A stretch of 64,000 bases of DNA from Flavobacterium sp. SUN052. Lineage in GTDB: Bacteria > Bacteroidota > Bacteroidia > Flavobacteriales > Flavobacteriaceae. How positions within the stretch are numbered: the first letter of the stretch is position 1; the number at the start of each line of letters is the position of its first letter. The notes beneath the pieces are model-generated. The model saw only the letters and a program-made list of their open reading frames with translations, did not search any database and was not told where the DNA came from. Shown here piece by piece: positions 45,809-54,350 of this stretch. The position numbers were made by a program, and so were the translations under genes. The stretch spans positions 186,001 through 250,000 of the forward strand of contig NZ_JAPQNS010000006.1 in the NCBI RefSeq assembly GCF_028867935.1, read 5' to 3'.

Positions 45809-47833
45809 ATGAGGTATAAATACGGTTTATTACTTACGGGATGGTTAAGTGCCTGTTCGCTAGCGATAGGTCAAACCGACAGTTTGTCGAAGACCCATCT
45901 TTTAGATGAAGTCATTGTAACGGGTATTCGGCAGGAGCAGTTTCGTGAGACATCACTTCCCGTACAGGTACTCTCTAACCGTACTATTCAGCAAACGATA
46001 CCGTTTAACCTGAGCGATGCCCTCACCCGCGTTCCGGGTGTAAGCCAACTCACAACTGGTTTTGGCATCAGTAAACCCGTTATTCGGGGGCTATACGGCA
46101 ATCGGGTTCTTGTGCTCCTCAATGGCAATCGATTCGATAATCAGCAGTGGCAGGATGAACACGGGCTGGGCTTGTCGACCATTGGAATCGATCGCGTGGA
46201 AGTAATAAAAGGGCCGGTGTCGGTGCTGTACGGGTCCGATGCGATGGGGGGCGTGGTAAACCTGATTGATGAAGCCCCCGCGCAACCGGGCCAGCATCAA
46301 TCAGATTTCAACACCCGTTTTTACAGCAATACGCTCGGTACCCTCACCGATGCCGGTTATAAAACAGCAACAGCAACTCGCCATCATCGACTGCGGGTGG
46401 GCATCGAAAACCACGCTGATTATTCGGATGGTAAGGGCCAACGGGTGCTAAATTCCCGCACGGCGGGCTATTACCTCAAAGCGGGCTATGGTTTCCAGCG
46501 CGGCCGATGGAGTTCAGAAAACAGTTACAATGGCTCGTTCAATCAGTTTGGGTTTATCATCGACGGGTTGGCCGATTTTTTCAAGCCCGATGCCCGCTGG
46601 TCGCGGCAGTTTGCGGGGCCCCACCACATTGTTGCTCTGAATATACTAACTACCCAAAATACGCTTCAACTCCGGGAGTCAACGTTGAAAGTGGATGGCA
46701 GCCTGCAATCGAACCTGCGTATGGAAGACGAAGGAGCCGGGCAAATCAGCCTGAAAATGCACCTGCTTTCGGCCCTCTCGACAGTCCGTTGGGAAAAGGC
46801 GCTGACGCCCAGAACGCTGCTGATTTTAACTAACCGCAATAGCCTCGAAACCAATACCAATTACGGTGGGCGAATAATTATTCCCGATGCTGTCACACTC
46901 GAAAGTGGCGCATCCGCTTTTGTGAAGCGTTACGTTGGGCGGCTCACGCTCGAAACCGGTGCAGGTGTTCAGTACAAGTACATTAAGACGCTGGCAACAC
47001 GCTCGCTCAACATTGCAGCTGATAAAGAAGCTCGTCCGTTTGTCAACAATCGCTTGTCGGCCAACGGCCTGGTTGGACTAACCTGGGCGCTGACAGATCA
47101 GGCCATCGTCAAACTAAATTCGGGGGTGGGGTATCGCGCTCCTAATCTGGCCGAACTTTCCTCGGATGGGCTTCATGAGGGTATTTTCCGCTACGAGATT
47201 GGATCGCCCAATCTGCTCAACGAACAAAACTGGAACACCGACCTAGGTCTTGTCTGGGAAGGTAAAGCGTTGTCGGTGAATGTCTCTGTGTTCTACAATC
47301 AGTTTTATAATTACATCTTTCTGGCGCCAACCAGCGAGCAATTCTATGGCTTTCCGGTGTTCCGGTTTCGACAGCAGGATGCCCGGCTGTATGGGGGAGA
47401 AGCCGCTTTAACCATTCACCCCACGCGCCGGATCGACTGGATCAACACGTTTGCGCTGACTATGGCGCAGCTAGGGCATGGCAAGGTAGGACCCGATTCT
47501 CGTTTGCCGTTTATTCCAGCGCCGAAGTTTACAACAAGCCTGCGCTGGTCAGCCAATGACACAAAAAGCGGCTGGTATGTGCAGCCAGAATTAGTGTTGG
47601 TGGCCGCTCAGAATAGACCTGCTTCTTACGAAACAGCCACACCCGCCTATCAACTCATTAATCTTTACACGGGTGGTACAGTGCGAATTCATGGGCGAGC
47701 GGTTGGTCTGCGACTGGCTAGTAATAATCTGTTTAATCGGGTGTATGTAGATCATTTGTCGCGGTTGAAAAACTATGGTATCCTAAATCCTGGCCGGAAT
47801 TTTTTAGTCAACATCTCAATTCCTTTCAACTAA
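45809..47833 (+). CDS. TonB-dependent outer-membrane receptor
   Basis: 674-aa outer-membrane importer. Signal peptide 1-21; a TonB-box-like DEVIVTG at about residue 34; plug domain to about residue 155 (LSDALTRVPGVSQLTTGFG, then RVEVIKGPVSVLYGSDAMGG). A 22-strand barrel follows, with NLLNEQNWNTDLGLVW and the final LKNYGILNPGRNFLVNISIP. It lacks the N-terminal carboxypeptidase-like domain of SusC proteins and no SusD is present, so a siderophore, metal or cofactor is more likely than a glycan. Four bases separate its stop from a small lipoprotein gene, probably its partner. No Fur-like box seen upstream. Confidence 0.92.
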   Translation: MRYKYGLLLTGWLSACSLAIGQTDSLSKTHLLDEVIVTGIRQEQFRETSLPVQVLSNRTIQQTIPFNLSDALTRVPGVSQLTTGFGISKPVIRGLYGNRVLVLLNGNRFDNQQWQDEHGLGLSTIGIDRVEVIKGPVSVLYGSDAMGGVVNLIDEAPAQPGQHQSDFNTRFYSNTLGTLTDAGYKTATATRHHRLRVGIENHADYSDGKGQRVLNSRTAGYYLKAGYGFQRGRWSSENSYNGSFNQFGFIIDGLADFFKPDARWSRQFAGPHHIVALNILTTQNTLQLRESTLKVDGSLQSNLRMEDEGAGQISLKMHLLSALSTVRWEKALTPRTLLILTNRNSLETNTNYGGRIIIPDAVTLESGASAFVKRYVGRLTLETGAGVQYKYIKTLATRSLNIAADKEARPFVNNRLSANGLVGLTWALTDQAIVKLNSGVGYRAPNLAELSSDGLHEGIFRYEIGSPNLLNEQNWNTDLGLVWEGKALSVNVSVFYNQFYNYIFLAPTSEQFYGFPVFRFRQQDARLYGGEAALTIHPTRRIDWINTFALTMAQLGHGKVGPDSRLPFIPAPKFTTSLRWSANDTKSGWYVQPELVLVAAQNRPASYETATPAYQLINLYTGGTVRIHGRAVGLRLASNNLFNRVYVDHLSRLKNYGILNPGRNFLVNISIPFN

Positions 47834-47837
47834 AGTT

Positions 47838-48242
47838 ATGCTTAGAAAAACGCTGTTATTTGTTAGCCTATGTGGCTCCTTGCTGCTGGCAGGTTGTGAA
47901 AAAGATGAAGGTAAGTTGCCGAACATTGCGTTTAAAGTAGCGTCGGGCTACACGTCGGCTGATGCCACTGTAAATAAGGGTGATGCGGTAAAAGTTGGTA
48001 TTCAGGCCTCGAAATCAGAAAGTGCAGACGTACTGAAGACTTTCAACGTTTCAGCCAGTTACGATGCCGCCAGCCCTACGTCGCTCACCACGGTGACTCT
48101 GTCTGGTACACAGGGCGATAACTACGAAACAGATGTGAACCTGAAAGCACGCGCTCAGGCTGGTACCGAAAAGTACTCATTTACGGTAACCAACCGCGAT
48201 GGACTCACTAATACAGTCACGCTGACGCTGACGGTGAAATAA
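47838..48242 (+). CDS. Small lipoprotein, partner of the TonB receptor
   Basis: 134-aa protein with signal peptide and lipobox LLAGC (Cys at 19), so lipid-anchored, likely in the outer membrane. The mature part is one beta-sandwich domain (VNKGDAVKVGIQASKSESAD, then TEKYSFTVTNRDGLTNTVTL). Starts four bases after the receptor stop: co-transcribed and probably co-translated. By analogy with SusD-like or HmuY-like partners it may hold or hand over the ligand; no known family recognised. Confidence 0.75.
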   Translation: MLRKTLLFVSLCGSLLLAGCEKDEGKLPNIAFKVASGYTSADATVNKGDAVKVGIQASKSESADVLKTFNVSASYDAASPTSLTTVTLSGTQGDNYETDVNLKARAQAGTEKYSFTVTNRDGLTNTVTLTLTVK

Positions 48243-48244
48243 AA

Positions 48245-48291
48245 ATTCCTGCGCTCCCCGATAAAGAATACCAGTTGGGGAGCGCAGGAAT
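48245..48291. terminator. Bidirectional terminator
   Basis: Perfect 15-bp arms ATTCCTGCGCTCCCC (48245-48259) and GGGGAGCGCAGGAAT (48277-48291) between the plus-strand lipoprotein gene and the minus-strand murQ gene. Confidence 0.8.
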
Positions 48292-48311
48292 AAAACGTGT
48301 AACCAGGTCTT

Positions 48312-49112
48312 TTAGGCGGAGTATCCCTCAATAGCCCCCCGAACGTTTCCGAATTTGGCTAGTAGCTCCTCGGCCACTTCACGCGAAACACCGAGCTCGC
48401 TCATTACCATTTTAGCAGCCCGGTCTTGGAGTTTGATGTTGCTCAACTGCATGTCGACCATCTTGTTGCCCTTTACCTTACCTAACCGAATCATAATGCT
48501 GGTAGAAAGCATATTAAGCACCAGTTTCTGAGCAGTCCCTGATTTCATGCGCGTGCTGCCCGTTACGAACTCTGGCCCTACTACTGCCTCAACGGGAAAT
48601 TCACAAGCGGCAGCTACGGCCGAGCCGGGGTTACACACCACGCAACCTGTCAGGCAGCCAAACTCGCGGGCCTGTTGTAAACCGCCAATCACGTAAGGTG
48701 TCCGGCCCGAAGCAGCAATACCCACTACTACGTCCTGCGGTGTGAGGGTATAGGCCTGCATGTCGTGCCAGGCTTGTTTGGAATCATCTTCGGCAAATTC
48801 AACCGCTTTACGAATGGCACCATCGCCCCCGGCAATCAGGCCAATCACCATATCGAACGGAACGCCGTACGTGGGTGGGCATTCCGACGCATCCACCACG
48901 CCCAACCGACCGCTGGTGCCTGCTCCGATGTAAAAAAGCCGACCGCCGTTCCGCATCCGCTCAACGGTAGCCATAACCAGAGCTTCAATTTGGGGGATGG
49001 CTTTTTCAACAGCCATCGGCACTGTCTTGTCTTCGTTATTGATATTAACCAGCAGGTCGTGGATCGACATCTGCTCCAGATTGTCGTAGTGTGAGGGCGT
49101 TTCTGTAATCAT
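48312..49112 (-). CDS. murQ: N-acetylmuramic acid 6-phosphate etherase
   Basis: Cleaves the lactyl ether of MurNAc-6-phosphate to give GlcNAc-6-phosphate and D-lactate in cell-wall sugar recycling. 266 aa with one SIS domain: GGRLFYIGAGTSGRLGVVDA, ECPPTYG (with the catalytic Glu region), GIAASGRTPYVIGGL, and PEFVTGSTRMKSGTAQKLVL, which is close to invariant in MurQ. The C-terminal ~60 residues form the helical bundle of the family. Slightly shorter than the 298-aa E. coli enzyme. The start at 49112 (MITETPSHYDN) is preferred; 13 upstream codons lie in the terminator of the previous gene. No PTS or anhydro-MurNAc kinase gene is adjacent. Confidence 0.93.
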   Translation of the reverse strand: MITETPSHYDNLEQMSIHDLLVNINNEDKTVPMAVEKAIPQIEALVMATVERMRNGGRLFYIGAGTSGRLGVVDASECPPTYGVPFDMVIGLIAGGDGAIRKAVEFAEDDSKQAWHDMQAYTLTPQDVVVGIAASGRTPYVIGGLQQAREFGCLTGCVVCNPGSAVAAACEFPVEAVVGPEFVTGSTRMKSGTAQKLVLNMLSTSIMIRLGKVKGNKMVDMQLSNIKLQDRAAKMVMSELGVSREVAEELLAKFGNVRGAIEGYSA

Positions 49113-49118
49113 AAAAAA

Positions 49119-49149
49119 GCGGGCGGACCGTTTTTCTTGGTCCGCCCGC
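49119..49149 (-). terminator. Terminator of the M48-MORN gene
   Basis: Perfect 11-bp arms GCGGGCGGACC (49119-49129) and GGTCCGCCCGC (49139-49149), followed on the minus strand by a run of T. Confidence 0.8.
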
Positions 49150-49153
49150 AAAG

Positions 49154-50326
49154 TTAGTTGATCAACTCGTCGTCTTCGTACTGTCCTGCCTCCTGTTTGT
49201 CGCCGTCGGAGTCGTAGAGGACGCCGTAGCCGTGTCGTTTACCTTCCCGAAAACCGCCTACAAAACGGTCTCCGTCGGAGAAATGATAGGTGCCTTTTCC
49301 ATTGGGAGCATTATCGGCAAATTGCCCTACATAACGGTCACCGTTGCGGAAATAATAGGTGCCGAAACCGGCCCGTTCGTCATCCTGAAACGATCCTTTG
49401 TATTTCAGCTTACCATCGGGATAATACTGCGCCCCTTGGCCGTGTTTGTCGCCCTCAACAAATTCACCTACGTAGCGCTCGCGAGTCGGCAAAATATAGG
49501 TGCCAAACCCATCCGTACAATTGCCTGATACACAGCCGACCCGGTTAGCCGAGACGACCGCTGGCTTGTTGGGAACAGTCCGGGGAGCGGTTGTAGCTGC
49601 TGCTGCTTCGGGGTTGCGCGTAACACTGGGTGGTGGTGTTTTCTGCTGGGTTGTTACGGGGCGCTGGGCCACCGGCTTCGATGCAATGGGAGCGTTTGTA
49701 CGACCCGCAGCCACGCGTGGATAGATCTCATCGGCTTCGAGCCAGCCTTTACGAATTGCTTCCAGACGCGACGCGCGGTCGGGGTGCGTTGCCGTTGGGT
49801 GATCGCTGCCCAGAGCACGAATAGCGGCAAACGATTCTTCGAGCGAAGCGCCTAGCTGATGCAGCACAAAACCCGAAAATTTGTCGGCCTCGATTTCTTT
49901 TTGGGGCCGGGCTCCTTTTCCGTCGATGGTGTGGCCCTGCAAATGGTGCCCAATTTCGTGGGCCATAATACTGATCGCCGACCAGTCGGTGTCGGTAACG
50001 TCTTCGATGCGTTGCATGAATGCACCATCGTAAATAATGAACCGCTGCCCCTGAACTACGGTGGCAAAGCAATTTTGCGTGTTGGCGCACTCCATCACGT
50101 TGAAGTTACGCATCAAGCCAATCGGTTTCAGAATCCGGTCGACAACGCGCTCGGCGTGGCCATTAGAAGAGCTGGCCGTATAATCGCAAGTCACTACAGC
50201 GCTCCGTTGGCCTGTGTAGTTACAGGTAAAGGATGCCTGGTTTTTGGGATGTGAATGGGCGGGAGTCTGGGCCGAAAGTTTACCTACACTTATCAACCCC
50301 ACCACCAACAAGGTATGAACGCGCAT
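49154..50326 (-). CDS. Exported M48-like metalloprotease fused to MORN repeats
   Basis: 390-aa protein with a signal peptide (residues 1-20). A zincin domain follows: AHEIGHHLQGH with His123, Glu124 and His127, and the third ligand Glu146 in EIEADKFSG, as in M48 peptidases. A Pro/Thr/Ala-rich linker (~205-260) leads to a Cys pair (CVSGNC) and four MORN repeats (~285-375), each of the type YVGEFVEGDKHGQGAQYYPD. MORN repeats bind lipids or proteins in other systems, so they may localise the protease. The combination is uncommon. Start at 50326; the frame is open for 69 upstream codons that overlap the next gene. Confidence 0.82.
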   Translation of the reverse strand: MRVHTLLVVGLISVGKLSAQTPAHSHPKNQASFTCNYTGQRSAVVTCDYTASSSNGHAERVVDRILKPIGLMRNFNVMECANTQNCFATVVQGQRFIIYDGAFMQRIEDVTDTDWSAISIMAHEIGHHLQGHTIDGKGARPQKEIEADKFSGFVLHQLGASLEESFAAIRALGSDHPTATHPDRASRLEAIRKGWLEADEIYPRVAAGRTNAPIASKPVAQRPVTTQQKTPPPSVTRNPEAAAATTAPRTVPNKPAVVSANRVGCVSGNCTDGFGTYILPTRERYVGEFVEGDKHGQGAQYYPDGKLKYKGSFQDDERAGFGTYYFRNGDRYVGQFADNAPNGKGTYHFSDGDRFVGGFREGKRHGYGVLYDSDGDKQEAGQYEDDELIN

Positions 50327-50376
50327 AACCACCAAAGAGAGAAAGTGTGTTTCGGGGAAATAACGAAAAACCAACC

Positions 50377-51387
50377 CTAAAATGTACGCCGGGCAACACG
50401 TCCTTTTCCGCCTACCGCCCAGCATGTATTGCCCGCACAAACCAACGCATGAAATGGCTCCTGGTCCAGGGCTTGCCACGTTTTCCCCGCATCTGTTGAC
50501 AGGCTCGTTCCCGATGGGCCAACCAGTAACCAATGGCCGTTTGGAAGCCGCCAGGCCGCTTCTTTAAGTCCCGGTGACGTAGCAGGCGTGGCCAACGACC
50601 ACATTTTGCCGCCGTCGTTGGTGATGGCCACATTAGCCCCGGGCTTTGTTACGTTTTTATGGTCTCCCCCCACGGCAATACCGTCCTTTGCGGTAAAAAA
50701 ATGGAGGCCAAAGGTACCACTGCTCGAATCGGCAGGGAGTCCCGTTTCCGACACTGCCCACGACTGTCCCCCATCAGTTGAGCGGAACACACGTCCGCCC
50801 CCTGTTCCGCCCGAACCAATCCAGACGTTTTTGCTACCCTGCGTCACCATGCTGCTTCCGCTGGCGGCAAAAGCGGCTTCGCCGGGATGTGTGCTGGGGC
50901 TTTGATCCGCCGGAAGAGGTAGCCACGTTTTCCCTCCATCGTCGGTACGAATCAGGAAATAGTGGCCGTTAACAGGATCGCTGAAAGCCATGCCCTGACG
51001 GGCATTCCAGAACGAGAGCCCGTCAAAAAATACACCTTGCTGCTGCGTCTGGTAACTGAGCGTCCACGACTGACCACCGTTGGTGGTCCGGTAAATTCGG
51101 GCTTGACCCTGTTCCGCAGGTCCGGCACTCATTAAGATGGCCGTTTGCGCATCAATGGCCTGCACATCACGAAAGTCGCAGGTCTCGGCTCCGGGAACGG
51201 TACCCGTCTGCCAGGTGTCTCCGCCGTCAGTCGTACGCAAAAACGTTCCGCCCGTTCCGCCAATCCAGACCACCTGTTTGTTGGCTGCGCTCACTGCCCG
51301 AAAACTGGCTTTAGTGTTAACGGAAAGTGGTTGCCACTGAGCAAAGGCTGGGCTGACTAAGAGCAGAAGGAAAGGGAGAAGTTTCAT
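50377..51387 (-). CDS. Exported BNR/YCF48-type beta-propeller
   Basis: 336-aa secreted protein with signal peptide MKLLPFLLLLVSPAFA. Six Asp-box (BNR) motifs of the S/T-x-D-x-G-x-x-W type mark a six-bladed propeller: TTDGGDTW, TTNGGQSW, TDDGGKTW, STDGGQSW, TNDGGKMW and STDAGKTW. Similar to HCF136/YCF48-like and sialidase-like propellers, but the Arg triad of sialidases is not apparent, so an enzymatic role is unlikely. Upstream of the M48-MORN gene by 50 bp on the same strand. Confidence 0.8.
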   Translation of the reverse strand: MKLLPFLLLLVSPAFAQWQPLSVNTKASFRAVSAANKQVVWIGGTGGTFLRTTDGGDTWQTGTVPGAETCDFRDVQAIDAQTAILMSAGPAEQGQARIYRTTNGGQSWTLSYQTQQQGVFFDGLSFWNARQGMAFSDPVNGHYFLIRTDDGGKTWLPLPADQSPSTHPGEAAFAASGSSMVTQGSKNVWIGSGGTGGGRVFRSTDGGQSWAVSETGLPADSSSGTFGLHFFTAKDGIAVGGDHKNVTKPGANVAITNDGGKMWSLATPATSPGLKEAAWRLPNGHWLLVGPSGTSLSTDAGKTWQALDQEPFHALVCAGNTCWAVGGKGRVARRTF

Positions 51388-51418
51388 GAAGACGGCTGCG
51401 GTAAATTAATTCAGGTAA

Positions 51419-52045
51419 TCAGTTTTCGGTTTCCAGTTCATCCAATTCCTGAAGATGGGCCTTCAGCTGTTTAATGTGGGAATCTGGTGACTGACTCATA
51501 AACCATGTTGCAAGATAGTATAGAACCACAACGGTCAAGGCTTGCCCACCAGCAAGTAACATAAACTTAGTGACGCCATAGTCGGCAAAATGGCGCGCAA
51601 AAAGGGAGATGCTGAACAAATAGCCGATTAACAGACTCAGTTGCCAAACCCGATTCATTGTTTTCAGGTATTGCTCGTGTACCCGGATAACCTGCACCAG
51701 GCTTTCCCGCAGGTTGCTTTGGGTCAGTTTCGTTTGATGCACCGTCTGGTATTCCTGCGCAATTAGGATAAGGGCAGCCACTACCAGCAGACTATAAAGC
51801 ACACCAGGAATATATTCAGCTGATGTAGTGTAGTCAAAAGGGTTGGTTGTCAGAATAAGCCCGAACACACACAGCAGAATGATAAAGAATAGTCCTACCC
51901 GTTTCAATTTGTCCGTAATGCCCGCCACGGTTCCCTGCGAACGGTCATTGATGAGGGCGCGGGCCATCTTTTCGGTCAGGGTGTGAGTCGCAATTAATCT
52001 AGCGTCTAGGGCCTTCCAGTTGGTTTTTAATTCGTCTAAGTTCAT
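51419..52045 (-). CDS. Membrane protein, probable partner of the ECF sigma factor
   Basis: 208-aa protein with a soluble N-terminal stretch of ~45 residues (MNLDELKTNWKALDARLIAT onward), then four predicted membrane helices (about 48-66, 80-98, 130-150 and 158-178) and a charged C-terminal tail (HIKQLKAHLQELDELE). It begins 13 bp after the sigma factor stop, the usual place of a membrane anti-sigma factor. No zinc-binding HxxxCxxC motif, so it is not a classical ZAS-type anti-sigma factor; sequestration by the N-terminal helices is an inference. Confidence 0.65.
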   Translation of the reverse strand: MNLDELKTNWKALDARLIATHTLTEKMARALINDRSQGTVAGITDKLKRVGLFFIILLCVFGLILTTNPFDYTTSAEYIPGVLYSLLVVAALILIAQEYQTVHQTKLTQSNLRESLVQVIRVHEQYLKTMNRVWQLSLLIGYLFSISLFARHFADYGVTKFMLLAGGQALTVVVLYYLATWFMSQSPDSHIKQLKAHLQELDELETEN

Positions 52046-52058
52046 AATTATGTGCTGT

Positions 52059-52541
52059 TTATGAGTTGACTAGTTTTTCAAGTTTCGATTTGATTCTATT
52101 GAGTTTGACTCCCACATTAGACTTGCTGATGCCCATAATCAAGGCAATTTCGTCGTAGCGTTTGTCATCCAGATAAAGCAAAATCAGCGCTTTTTCAATC
52201 TTGGTCAATTGGTTGATAGCATCGTATAGCAGTGCTATTTCAGTTGGCAATGTATCGTCCTCAGAGAGATCAGGAAGTGTAGAAAGAAGTTGCGAAAACG
52301 GCGTAGCCTGATGACTGCGTTTGCTTTTCCGGTAATCGGAGATTGCCGTATTCACCGCAATCCGATACATCCAGGTGCTAGCATTGGCCTGATTTCTGAA
52401 CGTGGAAAACGATCGCCAGAGTTGAAGGACAATCTCCTGATACAGGTCCTGCCGGTCTGTTTCCTGCTGGCTGTAAGCCCTGCACACCTTGTAGAGAATT
52501 CCGGGATGCCGATTGATAAGATCAATAAATTCGTTTTCCAC
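52059..52541 (-). CDS. ECF-family RNA polymerase sigma factor
   Basis: 160-aa sigma-70 family protein with region 2 (DRQDLYQEIVLQLWRSFSTF, then STWMYRIAVNTAISDYRK) and region 4 (IALLYDAINQLTKIEKALIL, ending GISKSNVGVKLNRIKSKLEK). The spacing is that of small extracytoplasmic-function sigma factors. Directs RNA polymerase to a set of promoters in response to an envelope signal; its membrane partner gene follows on the same transcript. No ECF-type promoter could be picked out upstream by eye. Confidence 0.9.
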   Translation of the reverse strand: MENEFIDLINRHPGILYKVCRAYSQQETDRQDLYQEIVLQLWRSFSTFRNQANASTWMYRIAVNTAISDYRKSKRSHQATPFSQLLSTLPDLSEDDTLPTEIALLYDAINQLTKIEKALILLYLDDKRYDEIALIMGISKSNVGVKLNRIKSKLEKLVNS

Positions 52542-52612
52542 GTGCCGATTAGAGTCGTTATAAAACAGTTAGTCGTAGCGGCCCCGAAAAACTTACAGCA
52601 TCCACAAAAAAA

Positions 52613-52635
52613 GACCGAACTAGGCTGGTTCGGTC
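52613..52635 (-). terminator. Terminator of crcB
   Basis: Arms GACCGAAC (52613-52620) and GTTCGGTC (52628-52635), followed on the minus strand by seven T. Confidence 0.75.
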
Positions 52636-52662
52636 GGGGCGGTGACTGGCAAAATACGCTGG

Positions 52663-53052
52663 TTATTGGTTCAGAACGGCCCAGAAACCAGCTGCCGAAG
52701 CTAGTAAACAGAGCGTTACATTCAAGCCCACATTGAGCAGAGCGACGCCCGGTCGGCCTTGTTGAAATAGAATCAGGGTATCTACGCTAAAGCTCGAAAA
52801 TGTGCTAAGTCCTCCGCAAAAACCAACCCCAATTAATAAGCGAAAGTCATTACCGATTAGTTTTCCGGCAAAGGCTCCGGCAGCAGCGCCTAAAATAGCA
52901 CTGGCGAGCACGTTGGCTGCCAAAATAGCCAGCGGAAATGGACGCTCACCTACCACGGCCGGAAGCCATTGGGCTAATCCATAGCGCAGTAAACTTCCGG
53001 TACCGCCACCCAAAAAAACCAGCACAGCCGGATGCAGCAAAATGTGTTTCAT
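52663..53052 (-). CDS. crcB: Fluoride ion channel/exporter CrcB (Fluc)
   Basis: 129-aa inner-membrane protein with four transmembrane helices. The family motifs are GGGTGSLLRYGLA in helix 1 and GFCGGLSTFSSFSVD in helix 3, the latter holding the Phe residues of the fluoride pore. Forms dual-topology dimers that let fluoride leave the cell. I looked for a fluoride riboswitch in front of the gene and found none; instead a large inverted repeat lies 45 bp upstream. Confidence 0.93.
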   Translation of the reverse strand: MKHILLHPAVLVFLGGGTGSLLRYGLAQWLPAVVGERPFPLAILAANVLASAILGAAAGAFAGKLIGNDFRLLIGVGFCGGLSTFSSFSVDTLILFQQGRPGVALLNVGLNVTLCLLASAAGFWAVLNQ

Positions 53053-53096
53053 CTGGAATCAAGATATTCAGCAAAGAACGGCTTTTTGGAAGGATA

Positions 53097-53179
53097 GGCA
53101 CGCGGATGACACAGATTAGACGGATTTACGCTGATTTTTTATCCGTGAAAATCCGCCTAATCTGTGTCATCCGCGTGCC
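53097..53179. repeat. Large inverted repeat between divergent genes
   Basis: 31-bp arms (53097-53127 and 53149-53179) with one mismatch, outer ends GGCACGCGGATGACACAGAT and its complement, loop about 21 bp. It lies between the crcB and oxoamine synthase starts, so it cannot be a terminator for either. Confidence 0.85.
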
Positions 53180-53204
53180 ATTCACTACCTATTTTTGCAG
53201 ATCA

Positions 53205-54344
53205 ATGCAGCAAAACACCACGTTCTTAACCAACCGTCTACAGCAGCGTGAGCAGGCCGGTTTACTCCGTCAACTCCGTACGGGTAGCGATTTAATTGAT
53301 TTCTGTTCGAACGATTATCTCGGGCTGGCTCGCTCTCTCGCGCTCTGGCAAGCTACTCGGGATGCTGAAACCCAGCACCCCGTTGCGCAAAACGGCGCAA
53401 CAGGCTCGCGTTTGCTGGCGGGACACACCGAACTGGCCGACGCGTTGGAAATCCACCTGGCTGCCTTTTACCAGACCGAAAGCGCCCTTGTGTTTAATTC
53501 CGGTTACGATGCCAATATTGGGTTACTTTCGTCGCTGCCGCAACGGGGGGATGTACTATTGACCGACGAGCTTATCCACGCCAGCATGATCGATGGGGCG
53601 CGGCTTTGCTATGCCGACCGCCAGCGTTTCCGACACAACGACCTCGAACAATTGGCTCAGCTTATGCAGAACGCACAAGTACCGGATGCATCAACTCTGT
53701 TCGTGGCTGTCGAATCGGTGTATTCGATGGATGGCGATCTGGCACCCCTAATCGAACTAGCTGGTTTATGCGACCGCTACAAGGCGCATTTGATTGTCGA
53801 TGAGGCCCACGCTACGGGCGTTTACGGCCCCAATGGCGAAGGACGGGTGGTTGAATTAGGGTTGCAGGAGCGGGTGTTGGCGCGCTTGCACACATTCGGA
53901 AAAGGAACGGGCGTTCACGGGGCTGCCATAGTGGGCTCAACCGTATTGCGGAATTACCTGATTAACACGGCTCGTTCATTTATTTACACCACCGCTTTGC
54001 CACCGCATAGTTTATTGGCAATCCGGTGCGCGCATGAGCAAATGGCAAGGCTTGGCCAAGAGCGTGAACAACTGCATCAACAAATAGCCTTTTTTCAGAC
54101 ATTGGCGGCTCAAAAACTTCCTGACGCTCACTGGACAGATAGTTCATCGCCGATTCAGTGCCTGCTCATCGAAGGTAACGAAGCGTGTCGGAGTGTGGCT
54201 ATGCGGGCGCAGGCGGCTGGTTTCGACGTTCGGGCCATTCTTAGCCCTACTGTTCCGGTTGGGCAGGAGCGGATTCGAATTTGCCTGCACAGTTTTAATA
54301 CGGAGGATGAAATCGCTGGATTAATGGATGCGCTGGCATCGTGA
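53205..54344 (+). CDS. PLP-dependent alpha-oxoamine synthase (BioF-like)
   Basis: 379-aa fold-type I PLP enzyme joining an acyl-CoA or acyl-ACP to an amino acid. The landmarks are CSNDYLGLA, GSRLLAGHTELADALE, LIVDEAHATGVYG (Asp199 and His202 around the cofactor) and HTFGKGTGVHGA with the Schiff-base Lys233. Closest in pattern to 8-amino-7-oxononanoate synthase of biotin synthesis, but no other bio genes are adjacent, so a 2-amino-3-ketobutyrate-ligase or lipid role is not excluded. The start at 53205 is taken because the earlier open frame runs through the inverted repeat. A CPBP gene follows after 6 bp. Confidence 0.85.
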   Translation: MQQNTTFLTNRLQQREQAGLLRQLRTGSDLIDFCSNDYLGLARSLALWQATRDAETQHPVAQNGATGSRLLAGHTELADALEIHLAAFYQTESALVFNSGYDANIGLLSSLPQRGDVLLTDELIHASMIDGARLCYADRQRFRHNDLEQLAQLMQNAQVPDASTLFVAVESVYSMDGDLAPLIELAGLCDRYKAHLIVDEAHATGVYGPNGEGRVVELGLQERVLARLHTFGKGTGVHGAAIVGSTVLRNYLINTARSFIYTTALPPHSLLAIRCAHEQMARLGQEREQLHQQIAFFQTLAAQKLPDAHWTDSSSPIQCLLIEGNEACRSVAMRAQAAGFDVRAILSPTVPVGQERIRICLHSFNTEDEIAGLMDALAS

Positions 54345-54350
54345 TTATGT

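Noticed and set aside
52938..53204. N-terminal extension of the oxoamine synthase gene
   Set aside because: The extension would read through crcB (antisense) and the large inverted repeat; the enzyme fold begins normally at 53205.
53053..53204. Fluoride riboswitch upstream of crcB
   Set aside because: I looked for the conserved GG-GAT and CTGAT segments with a pseudoknot and saw only the inverted repeat.
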